Assembly (NCBI RefSeq): GCF_001870485.1
Contig: NZ_MDKE01000009.1
Location: 1-64,000, forward strand
Length of the DNA stretch: 64,000 nucleotides
From: Oceanisphaera psychrotolerans
GTDB lineage: Bacteria > Pseudomonadota > Gammaproteobacteria > Enterobacterales > Aeromonadaceae
Reading direction: 5' to 3'
Position 1 is the stretch's first letter. Every line of letters begins with the position of its first letter. The notes below the pieces were generated by a model. It saw only the letters and a program-made list of their open reading frames with translations. It did no database searches and had not been told where the DNA came from. Shown piece after piece: positions 42,891 to 52,117 of the stretch. Both the position numbers and the translations under genes were made by a program.

Positions 42891-44975
42891 TTACTGGAAA
42901 GCGGGAGACAGCTCAATATCCGGACTGGATTGTGCCGTCGTGCCGGGCAGCACATCGGCCGGAGCCGGTTTGCCCAGCAGGTACCCCTGTAGGGTATTAC
43001 ACCCCAGCCGGGTCAACAGTTCCTGCTGCTCCGGCGTTTCCACGCCTTCGGCAACGATTTTCATGCCCAGTGTCTTACCCAGCGCAATGATCGCCTGAAT
43101 GATGGCTTCGTCATCGTTACCCTGAGCCAGCTCGGTAATGAAGCCGCGATCGATTTTCAGCTCATTGGCCGGCAGCCGTTTGAGGTACAGCAGGCTGGAG
43201 TATCCCGTACCAAAGTCATCGATGGAAATGGACACGCCAAGTGCAGACAGCTGGTTCAGTACCTTCAGGCTGGCCTCGGCATCGCGCATGGCAGTGGACT
43301 CGGTGATTTCAAGCACCAGGTGCGAGGGCGCCAGCTCGTGTTGCGCCAATGCCGTGCGGACCACCTCCACCAGACTCGCGTGCTCCAACTGAACGGCGGA
43401 CAGATTCACCGCCACACTCCAGTCGCAATGCCCCTGCTGGTACCAGGCTTTCATCTGCCGACAGGCCTCGTTGATGACCCAGTTGCCGATAGGGACTATC
43501 AGCCCGGAGCTTTCGGCCAGCGGCAAGAAACGATCCGGTGTCAACCAACCGTGTTTGGGACTTTGCCAGCGCAACAGGGCTTCCAGCCCCGTCATGGGGC
43601 CATCCGGCGCCACCAGTTTTGGCTGATAGTGCAGCACCAGCTCGTTGCGGTGAATCGCCTGGCGCAGATCCTGCTGCAGTTGCATTTGCAGGTGCACGTC
43701 GGTGTTCATATTGTGTTCAAAAAAACGGTATCCGTTGCGACCCTGTTTTTTGGCGTGATACATGGCGGCGTCGGCGTTCACCATCAGCTCGTGCTCTGTC
43801 TTGCCGTCATGGGGATAAATGGCAATGCCGATGCTGGCCGAGACGTACAGGGGAAGATTCGAGATGTGATAGGGTTGTTCTATCGCCTCAATCACCCGCT
43901 GGGCCAGAACGGCAGAGTTTTCGGGTGAATCCGGCTCCATCAACAGCACAAACTCGTCCCCGCCCAGTCTTGCCGCTGTGTCACCTTCACGTGTATTCGC
44001 CAGCAGGCGGTGCGAGACTTCCTTCAGCAACAGATCGCCCACATGATGGCCATACATGTCGTTGATGGCTTTAAAACCATCCAGATCCAGAAAGAGAATC
44101 GCAAACTCGCCCCCCTTTCGCTCGACCCGGTGTATCGCCTGCTCCAGCCGGTCGTTCAGCAGGACACGATTGGGTAACAGGGTCAGGTTGTCATGCAGGG
44201 CCAGCTTGATCAGCTCGTTATTGGCCTGGTCGAGCGAGTTGGCCAGCCGGTCCGTGCGTACATCCAGCATCGACACGATCAGCGCAATGGCAAAAACGGC
44301 CAGGCTCACAATGATAACCAGCACGGCGAGCCATTTGGTATCGATGCCGCTGTTGGCCGCACTGCAAAAACTGTTGAGCGGAAATTTCGAGGCGGCCATC
44401 CCTGTGTAATGCATGCCGATGATGGCACAGCCCATGACCAGCGCCGCGCCAATGCGGCTAAAGGTGGCCCGCTTGACCTCCTGACGCAGACGAAAAGCCA
44501 GCCACAGGGCTGCCACCGAAGCAAGAATGGCGATAACGATGGACAGCACAAATATCCAGGGCACATAAATGATACGCGGCGTCATCAGCATGGCTTCCAT
44601 GCCGGTATAGTGCATGCTGGCAATACCCAGCCCCATCAGTACACCGCCCGACACCAGCCGCCCCCAGGGCAAGGAGTCCTTGCAGACCAGATAAAGAGCC
44701 AGTGCCGAGGACACGATGGCAATTAGCAATGAAAGCAGGGTAAGGGGGACGTCATAGCCCAGCGTAATGGGCAGCTGGAAAGCGAGCATGCCGATAAAGT
44801 GCATTGACCAGATGCCAAACCCCATGGCGAAAGAGCCGCCAATCAGCCACAACAAGGCGGACCTGCCCGACGTACTGGACACTCTGCTGGCCATGTTCAA
44901 AGCCGTGTAGGACGCAAGAATGGCGACAAGAACGGAACAGACCACGAGAGCCTGATTGTAGCTACTTGGTAACAT
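42891..44975 (-). CDS. MHYT-GGDEF-EAL c-di-GMP signalling protein
   Basis: A 694-residue membrane protein with seven N-terminal helices forming an MHYT sensor domain. MHxxGM motifs recur: SMHFIGMLAF, SMHYTGMEAM and GMHYTGMAAS, thought to bind a metal such as copper and sense O2, CO or NO. Then come a GGDEF domain with an intact RLGGDEFVLL signature and an EAL domain with GLEALLRWQSP and DDFGTGYSSLLYLKRL, so both cyclase and phosphodiesterase halves look competent. It stands alone and has its own terminator. It is close in layout to MucR/YkoW-type proteins. Confidence 0.93.
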   Translation of the reverse strand: MLPSSYNQALVVCSVLVAILASYTALNMASRVSSTSGRSALLWLIGGSFAMGFGIWSMHFIGMLAFQLPITLGYDVPLTLLSLLIAIVSSALALYLVCKDSLPWGRLVSGGVLMGLGIASMHYTGMEAMLMTPRIIYVPWIFVLSIVIAILASVAALWLAFRLRQEVKRATFSRIGAALVMGCAIIGMHYTGMAASKFPLNSFCSAANSGIDTKWLAVLVIIVSLAVFAIALIVSMLDVRTDRLANSLDQANNELIKLALHDNLTLLPNRVLLNDRLEQAIHRVERKGGEFAILFLDLDGFKAINDMYGHHVGDLLLKEVSHRLLANTREGDTAARLGGDEFVLLMEPDSPENSAVLAQRVIEAIEQPYHISNLPLYVSASIGIAIYPHDGKTEHELMVNADAAMYHAKKQGRNGYRFFEHNMNTDVHLQMQLQQDLRQAIHRNELVLHYQPKLVAPDGPMTGLEALLRWQSPKHGWLTPDRFLPLAESSGLIVPIGNWVINEACRQMKAWYQQGHCDWSVAVNLSAVQLEHASLVEVVRTALAQHELAPSHLVLEITESTAMRDAEASLKVLNQLSALGVSISIDDFGTGYSSLLYLKRLPANELKIDRGFITELAQGNDDEAIIQAIIALGKTLGMKIVAEGVETPEQQELLTRLGCNTLQGYLLGKPAPADVLPGTTAQSSPDIELSPAFQ

Positions 44976-45067
44976 CAGAAACCTGTTTTATATGAATGTC
45001 ATGTAAGATACGCCGCTACCATGCACTATGGTTGAACAAGGGTTTCAGCACCTGCGACAACGGAGCC

Positions 45068-46362
45068 CTAACCCAATGTCTCGACGGCAGAGACCACCTG
45101 CTTGGCACCGGCCAGGATGTCGTCGAAAATGTCCCTGACCTGAATGATTTGTTGCCGGGATTTCTCCGAATAGGCGTCGATCTCATAAATGGATTCGACG
45201 ACCTCCTGAGTGACTTCTCTGTTCTGGGCCACGATAACGGCTATTTCTTCCGTCGCCTTGGTGGTTCTGGATGCCAGTTGTCTGACCTCATCGGCCACCA
45301 CGGCAAAGCCTCTCCCCTGCTCACCGGCTCGAGCCGCCTCGATAGCGGCATTCAACGCCAGCAGATTGGTCTGACTTGCAACACTGCTTATCGTACCCAC
45401 AATATCGGAAATACTTTTGGCCTGCTCATTCAGCCTGTCCAGCACGGCTTCCGTTGTTTTGACTCTGTCGGCAATCAACACCGAGGTATTCATGGCCGAG
45501 GTAATGGCTTGCTGACTGTTTTCGATCTCACCGGCTGTTTGATGCGCCGTAGTATGCGCAAGCAGAGCGGCCTGCTCAATTCTGTCGTCTTTCGACACCT
45601 GGTCGGTGATATCTGTAGCAAATTTGACGACTCTGATCACCTTTCCGTCGGCGTCTCTGATCGGGTTATAGGTCGCCTCCAGCCAAATCGGCACTCCGTC
45701 ACGTCTGAATCGCCTGAACCTGCCGGAGTTGAACACGCCAGCGGCCAATGATGCCCAGAAGTCGGGATATTCATGATAAAAATCACCATCACATAAAATA
45801 CGGTGATGATATCCCTTGAGCTCGGCGAGCTGATAGCCGGTGGCCCTCATGAAATTCTCATTGGCAGCAAGAATGTTCCCTTCAGGCTGAACTCGATGAC
45901 GGCCATAGAACGGTCCAACGCCTGACTCACCGAGATATGAGAACGCAGGCTGAGGGTATCCCGGGTCACATCTGCTGCAATTTTCAGTATTCTGTCTACC
46001 TGACCGGCCTCGCCTTTCACCGGGAAATAAGTTGCTTCGAGCCAGACCTCACTGCCGAAAGCATCAAACCTGCGGAAGGTGCCCCGGTGGGACTTTCCCT
46101 CTTTCAAGCGTTGCCAGAACGCCAGGTAATCCTGCGTGTTCACATAGTCCTGATCACAGAACATGGCGTGATGCTGATTGATTATCTGGGGCAGTCGATA
46201 GCCGGTCAGTTCCAGAAAAAGAGGATTTGCATCCATGATGGTGCCATCGGGCCTGAACTCGATGACGGCCACGTTTTCCGAGATAGCCGAGATAATGCTT
46301 TCCCTGCCGGACAGTGATTGCCGCAATGTTTCATTTTCGGCTTTTATTTTTTTGCAAAACAT
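45068..46362 (-). pseudogene. BdlA-like PAS-PAS chemoreceptor, single-base frameshift
   Basis: Joined frames give a ~431-residue cytosolic chemoreceptor with no membrane segment: two PAS/PAC modules (NVAVIEFRPDGTIMDANPLF and its repeat SMAVIEFSL...[11 protein letters not shown]), then an MCP signalling domain with the hairpin tip [30 protein letters not shown]. Layout and length match BdlA, which controls biofilm dispersal in Pseudomonas together with c-di-GMP enzymes. The frame breaks near 45884-45887, where CTGAAGG stands for an expected CTGGAAGG; one G is missing. The second half could start independently at ATG 45850, but it would lack the first PAS. Error or recent mutation is likely. 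Confidence 0.82.
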
Positions 46363-46700
46363 TTTTCCCTTGCCCGTTCTATTTGTGTCGTGAAGCTGCC
46401 GTTATTAAACTGAACAACTTCATCTGCAAAATAAGCCTCATGCTAGCAAGGGGTGATACGGAAAAGCTCACCAAAGCTCACCGTTAGCGATGAGATTTTC
46501 ACAACGATGACCTAAGGCCAGCCTGAATATCCCCTCGTTTTGCCAAGAAGACCTCCTGAGCCAGGGTGAGAGCATGAGTGTCTGCTTTTTAATCGCCCCC
46601 GTTTTTATCGCTCAATATTTCGAGAGCCCCCTATCAAAGTGGGCAAATTACGAACAACCACAGCGCCCTGTATTTTGAAAAGTGTGATCTATGTTCGTTC
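46363..46700. other. Intergenic region without recognisable gene
   Basis: A 338-bp stretch between the chemoreceptor start and the orphan small subunit. The only open frame of note is a 37-codon one at 46574-46687 without a family match. The promoter of the chemoreceptor should lie near 46365-46450. I see nothing else that can be supported. Confidence 0.4.
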
Positions 46701-46874
46701 ATGATCTCACCCTGCCTCCTGAGCGAACTGATCTCGGGTGCCTATATTCTCATCTGGCCCTTCCTCACTCTGTGGATATTGCTGATTTTCAAGGCAGTGC
46801 TCAAGGATGTACGCGAGGCTGAAAAGGAAAACCGCGATCTGGTGCAGGCTCCGGTTTCACGGCTTGTCGAATGA
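46701..46874 (+). CDS. Orphan transporter small subunit
   Basis: A 57-residue protein closely resembling the 43-residue small subunit at 37750-37881: a single helix (ISGAYILIWPFLTLWILLIF) then KAVLKDVREAEKENRDLV, plus an extra 9-residue C-terminal tail. Unlike the first copy it has no large permease subunit upstream; the preceding 330 bp are non-coding. It is followed by a terminator almost identical to that of the other copy. Either the large subunit was lost or the protein works with a distant partner. The start at 46701 is the only in-frame ATG; ribosome-site support is weak. Confidence 0.6.
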   Translation: MISPCLLSELISGAYILIWPFLTLWILLIFKAVLKDVREAEKENRDLVQAPVSRLVE

Positions 46875-46903
46875 AAAAGGCGGACCCAGGGGTCCGCCTT
46901 TTT
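46874..46903. terminator. Bidirectional rho-independent terminator
   Basis: AAGGCGGACC (46877-46886) pairs with GGTCCGCCTT (46891-46900), flanked by A and T runs; shared between the small subunit and the convergent AraC gene. Confidence 0.88.
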
Positions 46904-46940
46904 CATGGTCAGTACAGGGTTCAGCTGCCAGGCACCCGGC

Positions 46941-47894
46941 TCAGACACCCGGCTGTCGGGCTTCCTTGGGGGTCATGCCAAACCGGCGCTTGAAGCTGCG
47001 GCAAAAGTGGGCCTGATCGCTGAAGCCCCACTTGTAGGCGATATCGGCCAGGGTGCGACCGCTGCTACTCCGGCGGATTTCCGCCTCGGCCCCCTGCAGA
47101 CGGATTTCGCGAACCCACTGACCCACGCTGAACTCCCCTTCCTGAAACAGCTTGTGCAAATAGCGGGTGGAAATGCCGCAGGCCGCCGCCACCTGTTCCG
47201 GGTTCAGATTAGGATCACGGATGTGTTCCCGAATATACTGCTCGACCCGTTGCAGGTGCACCTGGCACAAGCCGCTGTCTTCGCTGCCGATGGCTCGCTG
47301 ATCGCCCTCAACTGCCAGAGCGAACAGCTCTATCAGTTGACGTAACAGAGCTTCCGTCTGGCGGTCATCCAGATAGGCCACCTGATGTATGATGCTGTGG
47401 AAGAAATCAAAAAAAATGGCACCCAGTCCCTGGCTGCGATCGAACTCGCTGAACAGATAGCGCTCGGGAAACCGCAGTCGGGCACGTAGCAAGGAACCCG
47501 GAACCCGCAACACCCACAGACTGTTATCCTGACCGTATTCAAATTCATAGGGCTTGTCGCTGCGTTCCAGAATGAAGTTACCGGGCCGGCAGCGCACGCT
47601 ACGCCGCTCCTGGCTGAAGCGCACTTCCTGCCGCTCGGGAATGGTGATGAGGAAATGATTATCGTCGTGCGGGTTGATATGCTGTCGCAGACGTCGGTAA
47701 CTGGTGGGGGAACTACTCAGAAAAGAAATGCCGAACTGCGCCACTTCCCAGCGCCACAGCTGACCGTAAAAACGATGTTGTTCGGTAAAGCGCAACGCCA
47801 GATCAAAATAGGTACTTCCTATCACCCCTTGCCAGTACTCCTGCCGCTCCGGCACCGGCAGCAGGTTGGTCAGATGGCATGAATGCATGCTCAC
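46941..47894 (-). CDS. AraC-family regulator of the hydantoinase locus
   Basis: A 317-residue regulator with an AraC_binding_2-type N-terminal domain (about 30-190; FLITIPERQEVRFSQERRSVRCRPGNFILERSDKPYEF) and a C-terminal AraC helix-turn-helix pair (LNPEQVAAACGISTRYLHKLFQEGEFSVGQW; TLADIAYKWGFSDQAHFCRSFKRRFG). It is the last gene downstream of hyuB-hyuA on the same strand, 104 bp after hyuA, so it is the likely activator of the locus. Confidence 0.9.
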   Translation of the reverse strand: MSMHSCHLTNLLPVPERQEYWQGVIGSTYFDLALRFTEQHRFYGQLWRWEVAQFGISFLSSSPTSYRRLRQHINPHDDNHFLITIPERQEVRFSQERRSVRCRPGNFILERSDKPYEFEYGQDNSLWVLRVPGSLLRARLRFPERYLFSEFDRSQGLGAIFFDFFHSIIHQVAYLDDRQTEALLRQLIELFALAVEGDQRAIGSEDSGLCQVHLQRVEQYIREHIRDPNLNPEQVAAACGISTRYLHKLFQEGEFSVGQWVREIRLQGAEAEIRRSSSGRTLADIAYKWGFSDQAHFCRSFKRRFGMTPKEARQPGV

Positions 47895-47998
47895 TCCTTC
47901 GCAAATCCATTGCGTCTTGCCCGGTCAAAAAAACCGCTGGCCCATGGTAAACCCGGACCAGCGGCAATCACAAGGGACATTGTGACAAAGCGGTTACA

Positions 47999-50080
47999 TT
48001 ACTTCACTCTGGTCAGCCGGTAACAATTGTTGGACTCCAGCACCAGGCACCAGCCCGGGCGCACCACTATGTTGGTGGTCGGTTCTTCCACCACCGCCGG
48101 CCCCATGATCTCCAGGCCTACGTCCAACCGCTCGCCGCTGTACACACCGGTTTCAATCCAGTGACCATCGGCATCGAACAGCATCTGCCTGTGGCCAGTC
48201 AGGGCATCAGCCTGAGTGCGGCCCGCAGCCACCAGCTGCTGTACCGGTGGCTTGCTCACCCGGCCGGTGAGGGTCGATTCAATGTTCACCAGCTCTACCG
48301 GGTTGTTCGGCTCGCTGTAGGTATACAGCTCTTCGTGGCGGCGATGGAAAGCCTCGAGCAGGGCGTCTACCGTGTCGGGGGTTATTTCTCCGCCGGGGAG
48401 CTCCACCGGGCATTCGTGGATCTGGCCCTGGTAGCGCATTTCCACGCTGCGTGACAGGCCGATGTCGTCCATCTGAAAGCCGTCGGCCAGCAGGTGATCC
48501 GTTCCCTGGCGCTCAAGCTCGTGAAAGCGCTCGTTGAGCAGGCTCAGATCCGCCTCCCGGTGGATCGGCATGGGCTCCGAGGCCAGATAGTTGTAGCGCA
48601 CGTCCGAGATAACCTGGCCAAAGGCGCAGAACACGGAAGCCACCTTGGGCACCAGCACGGTACGGCTGCCAATTTCCTCGGCCAGCGCGGTAATGTGCAT
48701 GCCGGCCGCGCCACCGGCGCAAATCAGGGCGAAATCTCGCGGGTCATAACCTCGTTCGATGGACACCCTGCGGATACCACTGACCATGTTGAGGTTGACG
48801 ATGGTACTGATGCCATAGGCTGCCTTTTCCACGCTGATACCGAGCGGATCGGCCACGTGCTTTTTCACCGCCTGCCAGGCCGCATCCCGGTCCAGCCGTA
48901 TGGTGCCGCCCAGCACGGCATCCGGGTTAAGGTAGCCGAGTACCAGGTTAGCGTCGGTCACGGTGGGACGGGTGCCGCCCTTGCCGTAACACACCGGACC
49001 CGGGGTGGCACCGGCACTCTCCGGTCCCACCTGCAGCATGCCGAACTCGTCCACCTGGCAGATGGAGCCGCCGCCGGCGCCCAGAGTTTCCACCTGGATC
49101 ATGGGCACGCCGATACGGTAGCGTAAAAAGTCAATGTCCTTGCTCAGGTTGGTGTGGCTGTCTTTGGTCAGGGTGATGTCGAACGAAGTGCCGCCCATGT
49201 CCACCGTGATCACGTTCTCGATGTCGAACGGCCGGGCCACATAAAGGCCGGCCTGGGGCGCCGAAGCCGGGCCCGAGTTGATGGCGTTGACCGCCCTGCC
49301 CTGCATGGCCTCGCCAATCGCCAGGCCGCCGTTAGACTGGAAATAACGCACCGGATACCTGGCACCCAGACTCTTGAAGTAATCGTCGATACGTTCCACA
49401 TAGCGGCGCATCACCGGACTCAGGTAGGCATTAACGATGGTGGTGGAGGTGCGGGTGTACTCACGGATCTGCGGATAGACCTCGCTGCCGGTACACACGA
49501 ACACCCCGGGCATCAGCTGCTCGATCAGTTCCTTGGCGCGTCGCTCGTGAGCCGGATTACGCACCGCCCACAGGAAGGAAATGGCCACACTTTCGACCTC
49601 TTGCTCCTTGAAACAGGCCACCGCCTCGCGGATCTGCTGTTCGTTGAGCGGGCTGTGTTCGGTACCGTCGGCCAGGAAACGACCGTCGATGCCCCGGCGC
49701 AAATGGCGCGGTACTATCATGTGAGCCGGCGGAAAGTCGGCCTCGTAGCGATAACCCTCTTCCTTGTGGCCAAGACGGATCTCGATGCTGTCTTCGTGAC
49801 CGGTGCTGCACAGCAGGCCGACCTTGACGCCCTTTTTTTCGATCAGGGCGTTGAGTGCCACCGTGGTACCGTTGATGCACAGATCGCATTCCTGCACTAT
49901 CTGACTCACCGGCTTGTTCAGGGCTTCGGCAATCTGGCCCAGACCGTTGCGGATGGCGATGGTGCCGTCCTCGGGGGTAGACGGGCTCTTGAACACCCGA
50001 ATGTTGCCATCGTTCTCGGCCAGTACAAAGTCGGTAAAGGTGCCGCCAGCATCCACACCCAGGCGATATTTACTACGCAT
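47999..50080 (-). CDS. Hydantoinase/oxoprolinase subunit A (HyuA family)
   Basis: A 693-residue ATP-dependent amidohydrolase subunit. The N-terminal sugar-kinase-like phosphate loop is GVDAGGTFTDFVL; later blocks are NGTTVALNALIEKKGVKVGLLCSTGH, YFQSNGGLAIGEAM, VITVDMGGTSFDI and ICAGGAAGMHITALAEEIG. With subunit B it would hydrolyse a cyclic amide (N-methylhydantoin, hydantoin or 5-oxoproline type) using ATP, or act in an acetone/acetophenone-carboxylase-like complex. Its ATG lies 27 bp after the hyuB stop with AAGGAAA upstream. The adjacent NCS1 permease favours a nucleobase-derived or hydantoin substrate. Confidence 0.9.
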   Translation of the reverse strand: MRSKYRLGVDAGGTFTDFVLAENDGNIRVFKSPSTPEDGTIAIRNGLGQIAEALNKPVSQIVQECDLCINGTTVALNALIEKKGVKVGLLCSTGHEDSIEIRLGHKEEGYRYEADFPPAHMIVPRHLRRGIDGRFLADGTEHSPLNEQQIREAVACFKEQEVESVAISFLWAVRNPAHERRAKELIEQLMPGVFVCTGSEVYPQIREYTRTSTTIVNAYLSPVMRRYVERIDDYFKSLGARYPVRYFQSNGGLAIGEAMQGRAVNAINSGPASAPQAGLYVARPFDIENVITVDMGGTSFDITLTKDSHTNLSKDIDFLRYRIGVPMIQVETLGAGGGSICQVDEFGMLQVGPESAGATPGPVCYGKGGTRPTVTDANLVLGYLNPDAVLGGTIRLDRDAAWQAVKKHVADPLGISVEKAAYGISTIVNLNMVSGIRRVSIERGYDPRDFALICAGGAAGMHITALAEEIGSRTVLVPKVASVFCAFGQVISDVRYNYLASEPMPIHREADLSLLNERFHELERQGTDHLLADGFQMDDIGLSRSVEMRYQGQIHECPVELPGGEITPDTVDALLEAFHRRHEELYTYSEPNNPVELVNIESTLTGRVSKPPVQQLVAAGRTQADALTGHRQMLFDADGHWIETGVYSGERLDVGLEIMGPAVVEEPTTNIVVRPGWCLVLESNNCYRLTRVK

Positions 50081-50107
50081 AATCAGTTTCCTTACCTTTT
50101 AATTGGT

Positions 50108-51847
50108 TCAGCCACGCAGGCGGTCGGTTGCAGCCAGGTCAATGCTCAGATCTTCGGGGTTCAGTTTGACGCCGTATTCCAGTTCGGCCGCTTCCAGCGA
50201 TACCAGACCGTTGCGTACATCCTGCTGTACCGCCTCCGGATCCCGCTCTAGAGCCAGCCCATAGCCGCCTCCGCCCGGGTTGATGTTGGTCACCCGCTCA
50301 CCGGGCTTGATAGTGATGATGGTGTTGTGTTTGTGCACGGTTTCCTGCTCCGGGGTGGTCACGACCAGCTTGCCCAGCTTGGGCTCGAGCAGCCGGTTCT
50401 CGGCACCCGCCGCCCCCATGGTGGGGATCTGTCGGCCTTCGCCGAAGGCAATCACCTGCATCTCGTGCCCCCTCGGCTCCACTACCCAGGCCGTGCCTGA
50501 GCCGCCCCTGAACTTGCCGGCACCGCCGCTGTCCTGCAGCAAACCATAGCGATGGATGATGATAGGGTAGGAATATTCGAGCAGTTCCACATCGCCGGAG
50601 CTGAGCGCACCGAAGCAGCAAAGCGGCCCCACCGCATGCCAGCCATCCATCACCTGGGTAGCACCGGCACCGGAGATAATGGACGCCAGCACCATGGTCA
50701 CGTACTGCTCACCGCTGCGCGGATCGATGCCGGCAATGTTGATACCGCTGGCATGACCCCAGGAAGCGGTGACCCGCTCGGGAGCGGCCTGCTCCAGGGC
50801 CTGGCGCACGGCGTCGGTCAGGGTTTCCATCGGGGTGGTGGTACAGTTAACGTGTGGCGCCGGCTCCACCGCATTGCACAACGTGCCTTTTTCGCCCAAA
50901 TCCACGGTTACGCAGCGATACAGACCCTCGTTATAGGGCGGCGGGAGCTGAGCGAACATCATCAGGCCCAGATAAACGCCGGACAGGGAGTTACCCTCGT
51001 AAGAGTTGATGAAATACGGGATTTGCGGCGGACTCTGCACGGCAATGTGCAGTTGGTCGCCGGTGACCGTGATGGTACTGGTGATTTCCATCTCGCCAAA
51101 GCCGTGCCCCGCGTCTTCCAGCACGGCACTGCCCTGGTAGACGCCGTCGGGCACGTCGCGGATCAGTGAACGCATCTGCCGATCGGCCATGTCCTTGAGC
51201 TCGGCAATACAGGCCTTGACCGTGTCCACCCCGTATTTGTCGAGCAGGGCAAGCAGGTTGCGTTCCCCCACCCGGCAGGCGCCGAACTGGGCGTTGATGT
51301 CCCCTTCCTGATCCCGACGGGCGCGCATGTTGGTAAGCAGCAGGTTGATCACGTCGTCTCGGCGCTTGCCCTTTTCCCACAGCTTGACCGGTGGAATGCG
51401 CAGGCCTTCAGCATAAATTTCCTTGGCATCCGGGTTATAACCGGCCGGCACCGGACCGCCGATATCGGTGAGATGGCCCTTGCATACGGTCCAGAACACC
51501 AGTTCGCCTTTGTAGAACACCGGCTTGTACATACAGCAGTCGAGAATATGGCTGCCCTTGTAGGCCGGGTCGTTGTGGTAGATGACATCCCCTTCCTGAA
51601 CGTCGCCGTCGAAGAACTCGGCCACCGCCTTCATCGCCGGGATCAGCGAGCCCAGATGAATGGGAATGTCCTGGCCCTGCAGGATCATCTCGGGAAAATG
51701 GTCGAACAGGGCGTTACTGTAATCGTGAGCCAGGTTGAACACGCTGGAGCGCCCGGTCTTTTCCAGGGTGAGGGTCATCTCCCGTTGAGTGGTTTCCAGC
51801 GCTCCGCGCACCACCGCCAGGGTTATGGGATCTACATGTGTGGCCAT
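50108..51847 (-). CDS. Hydantoinase/oxoprolinase subunit B (HyuB family)
   Basis: A 579-residue partner of HyuA. Family blocks are ITLAVVRGALETTQREMTLTLEKTGRSSVFNLAHDYS at the N-terminus, GDVIYHNDPAYKGSHI, VCKGHLTDIGGPVPAGYNPDAKEIYAEGLRIPPVKL, NCTTTPMETL and the glycine-rich C-terminal GGAGKFRGGSGTAWVVEPRGHEM. Full length. It is the first gene of the hyuB-hyuA-araC operon and is divergent from an NCS1 permease. Confidence 0.9.
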   Translation of the reverse strand: MATHVDPITLAVVRGALETTQREMTLTLEKTGRSSVFNLAHDYSNALFDHFPEMILQGQDIPIHLGSLIPAMKAVAEFFDGDVQEGDVIYHNDPAYKGSHILDCCMYKPVFYKGELVFWTVCKGHLTDIGGPVPAGYNPDAKEIYAEGLRIPPVKLWEKGKRRDDVINLLLTNMRARRDQEGDINAQFGACRVGERNLLALLDKYGVDTVKACIAELKDMADRQMRSLIRDVPDGVYQGSAVLEDAGHGFGEMEITSTITVTGDQLHIAVQSPPQIPYFINSYEGNSLSGVYLGLMMFAQLPPPYNEGLYRCVTVDLGEKGTLCNAVEPAPHVNCTTTPMETLTDAVRQALEQAAPERVTASWGHASGINIAGIDPRSGEQYVTMVLASIISGAGATQVMDGWHAVGPLCCFGALSSGDVELLEYSYPIIIHRYGLLQDSGGAGKFRGGSGTAWVVEPRGHEMQVIAFGEGRQIPTMGAAGAENRLLEPKLGKLVVTTPEQETVHKHNTIITIKPGERVTNINPGGGGYGLALERDPEAVQQDVRNGLVSLEAAELEYGVKLNPEDLSIDLAATDRLRG

Positions 51848-51879
51848 CGTCTACCTTCCGTTTTATGACTGGCTGAACA

Positions 51880-51901
51880 GCGGTTAACAGCTTGTAACCG
51901 C
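51880..51901. promoter_or_regulatory. Candidate operator between hyuB and the NCS1 permease
   Basis: GCGGTTA (51880-51886) and TAACCGC (51895-51901) form a perfect 7-bp inverted repeat with 8 bp between, 32 bp before hyuB. A half-site AGCGGTTAC recurs at about 47988-47996 between hyuA and the AraC gene. The regulator is presumed to be the local AraC protein or another dimer. Confidence 0.45.
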
Positions 51902-52117
51902 CGAGTTACGCAGCCAGTATAAAAGCCGTTTTCCCTGGCCGACTTGACGATGGGTGCACCCGTTTTTGACCACTGGCGCACCGGGCAGTGATGCGCTGGC
52001 TGGCAATAGCCGATGCGCTCAGGTGCAATTTTCTTCCTGTCGGTTCCTTTTATGCTGCATGGGTTAGTAATGGCTCAACAGAGGTTGAGCCTTATCCCGA
52101 GTGAAAAGGAGTTTGCC

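Noticed and set aside
45068-45850. Reading the second half of the BdlA-like receptor as an independent gene starting at 45850
   Set aside because: Possible, but the PAS sequence continues exactly across a one-base gap into the preceding frame, so a single frameshifted gene is the simpler reading.
46574-46687. A 37-codon ORF before the orphan small subunit
   Set aside because: No ribosome site of note and no family match; too short to support.
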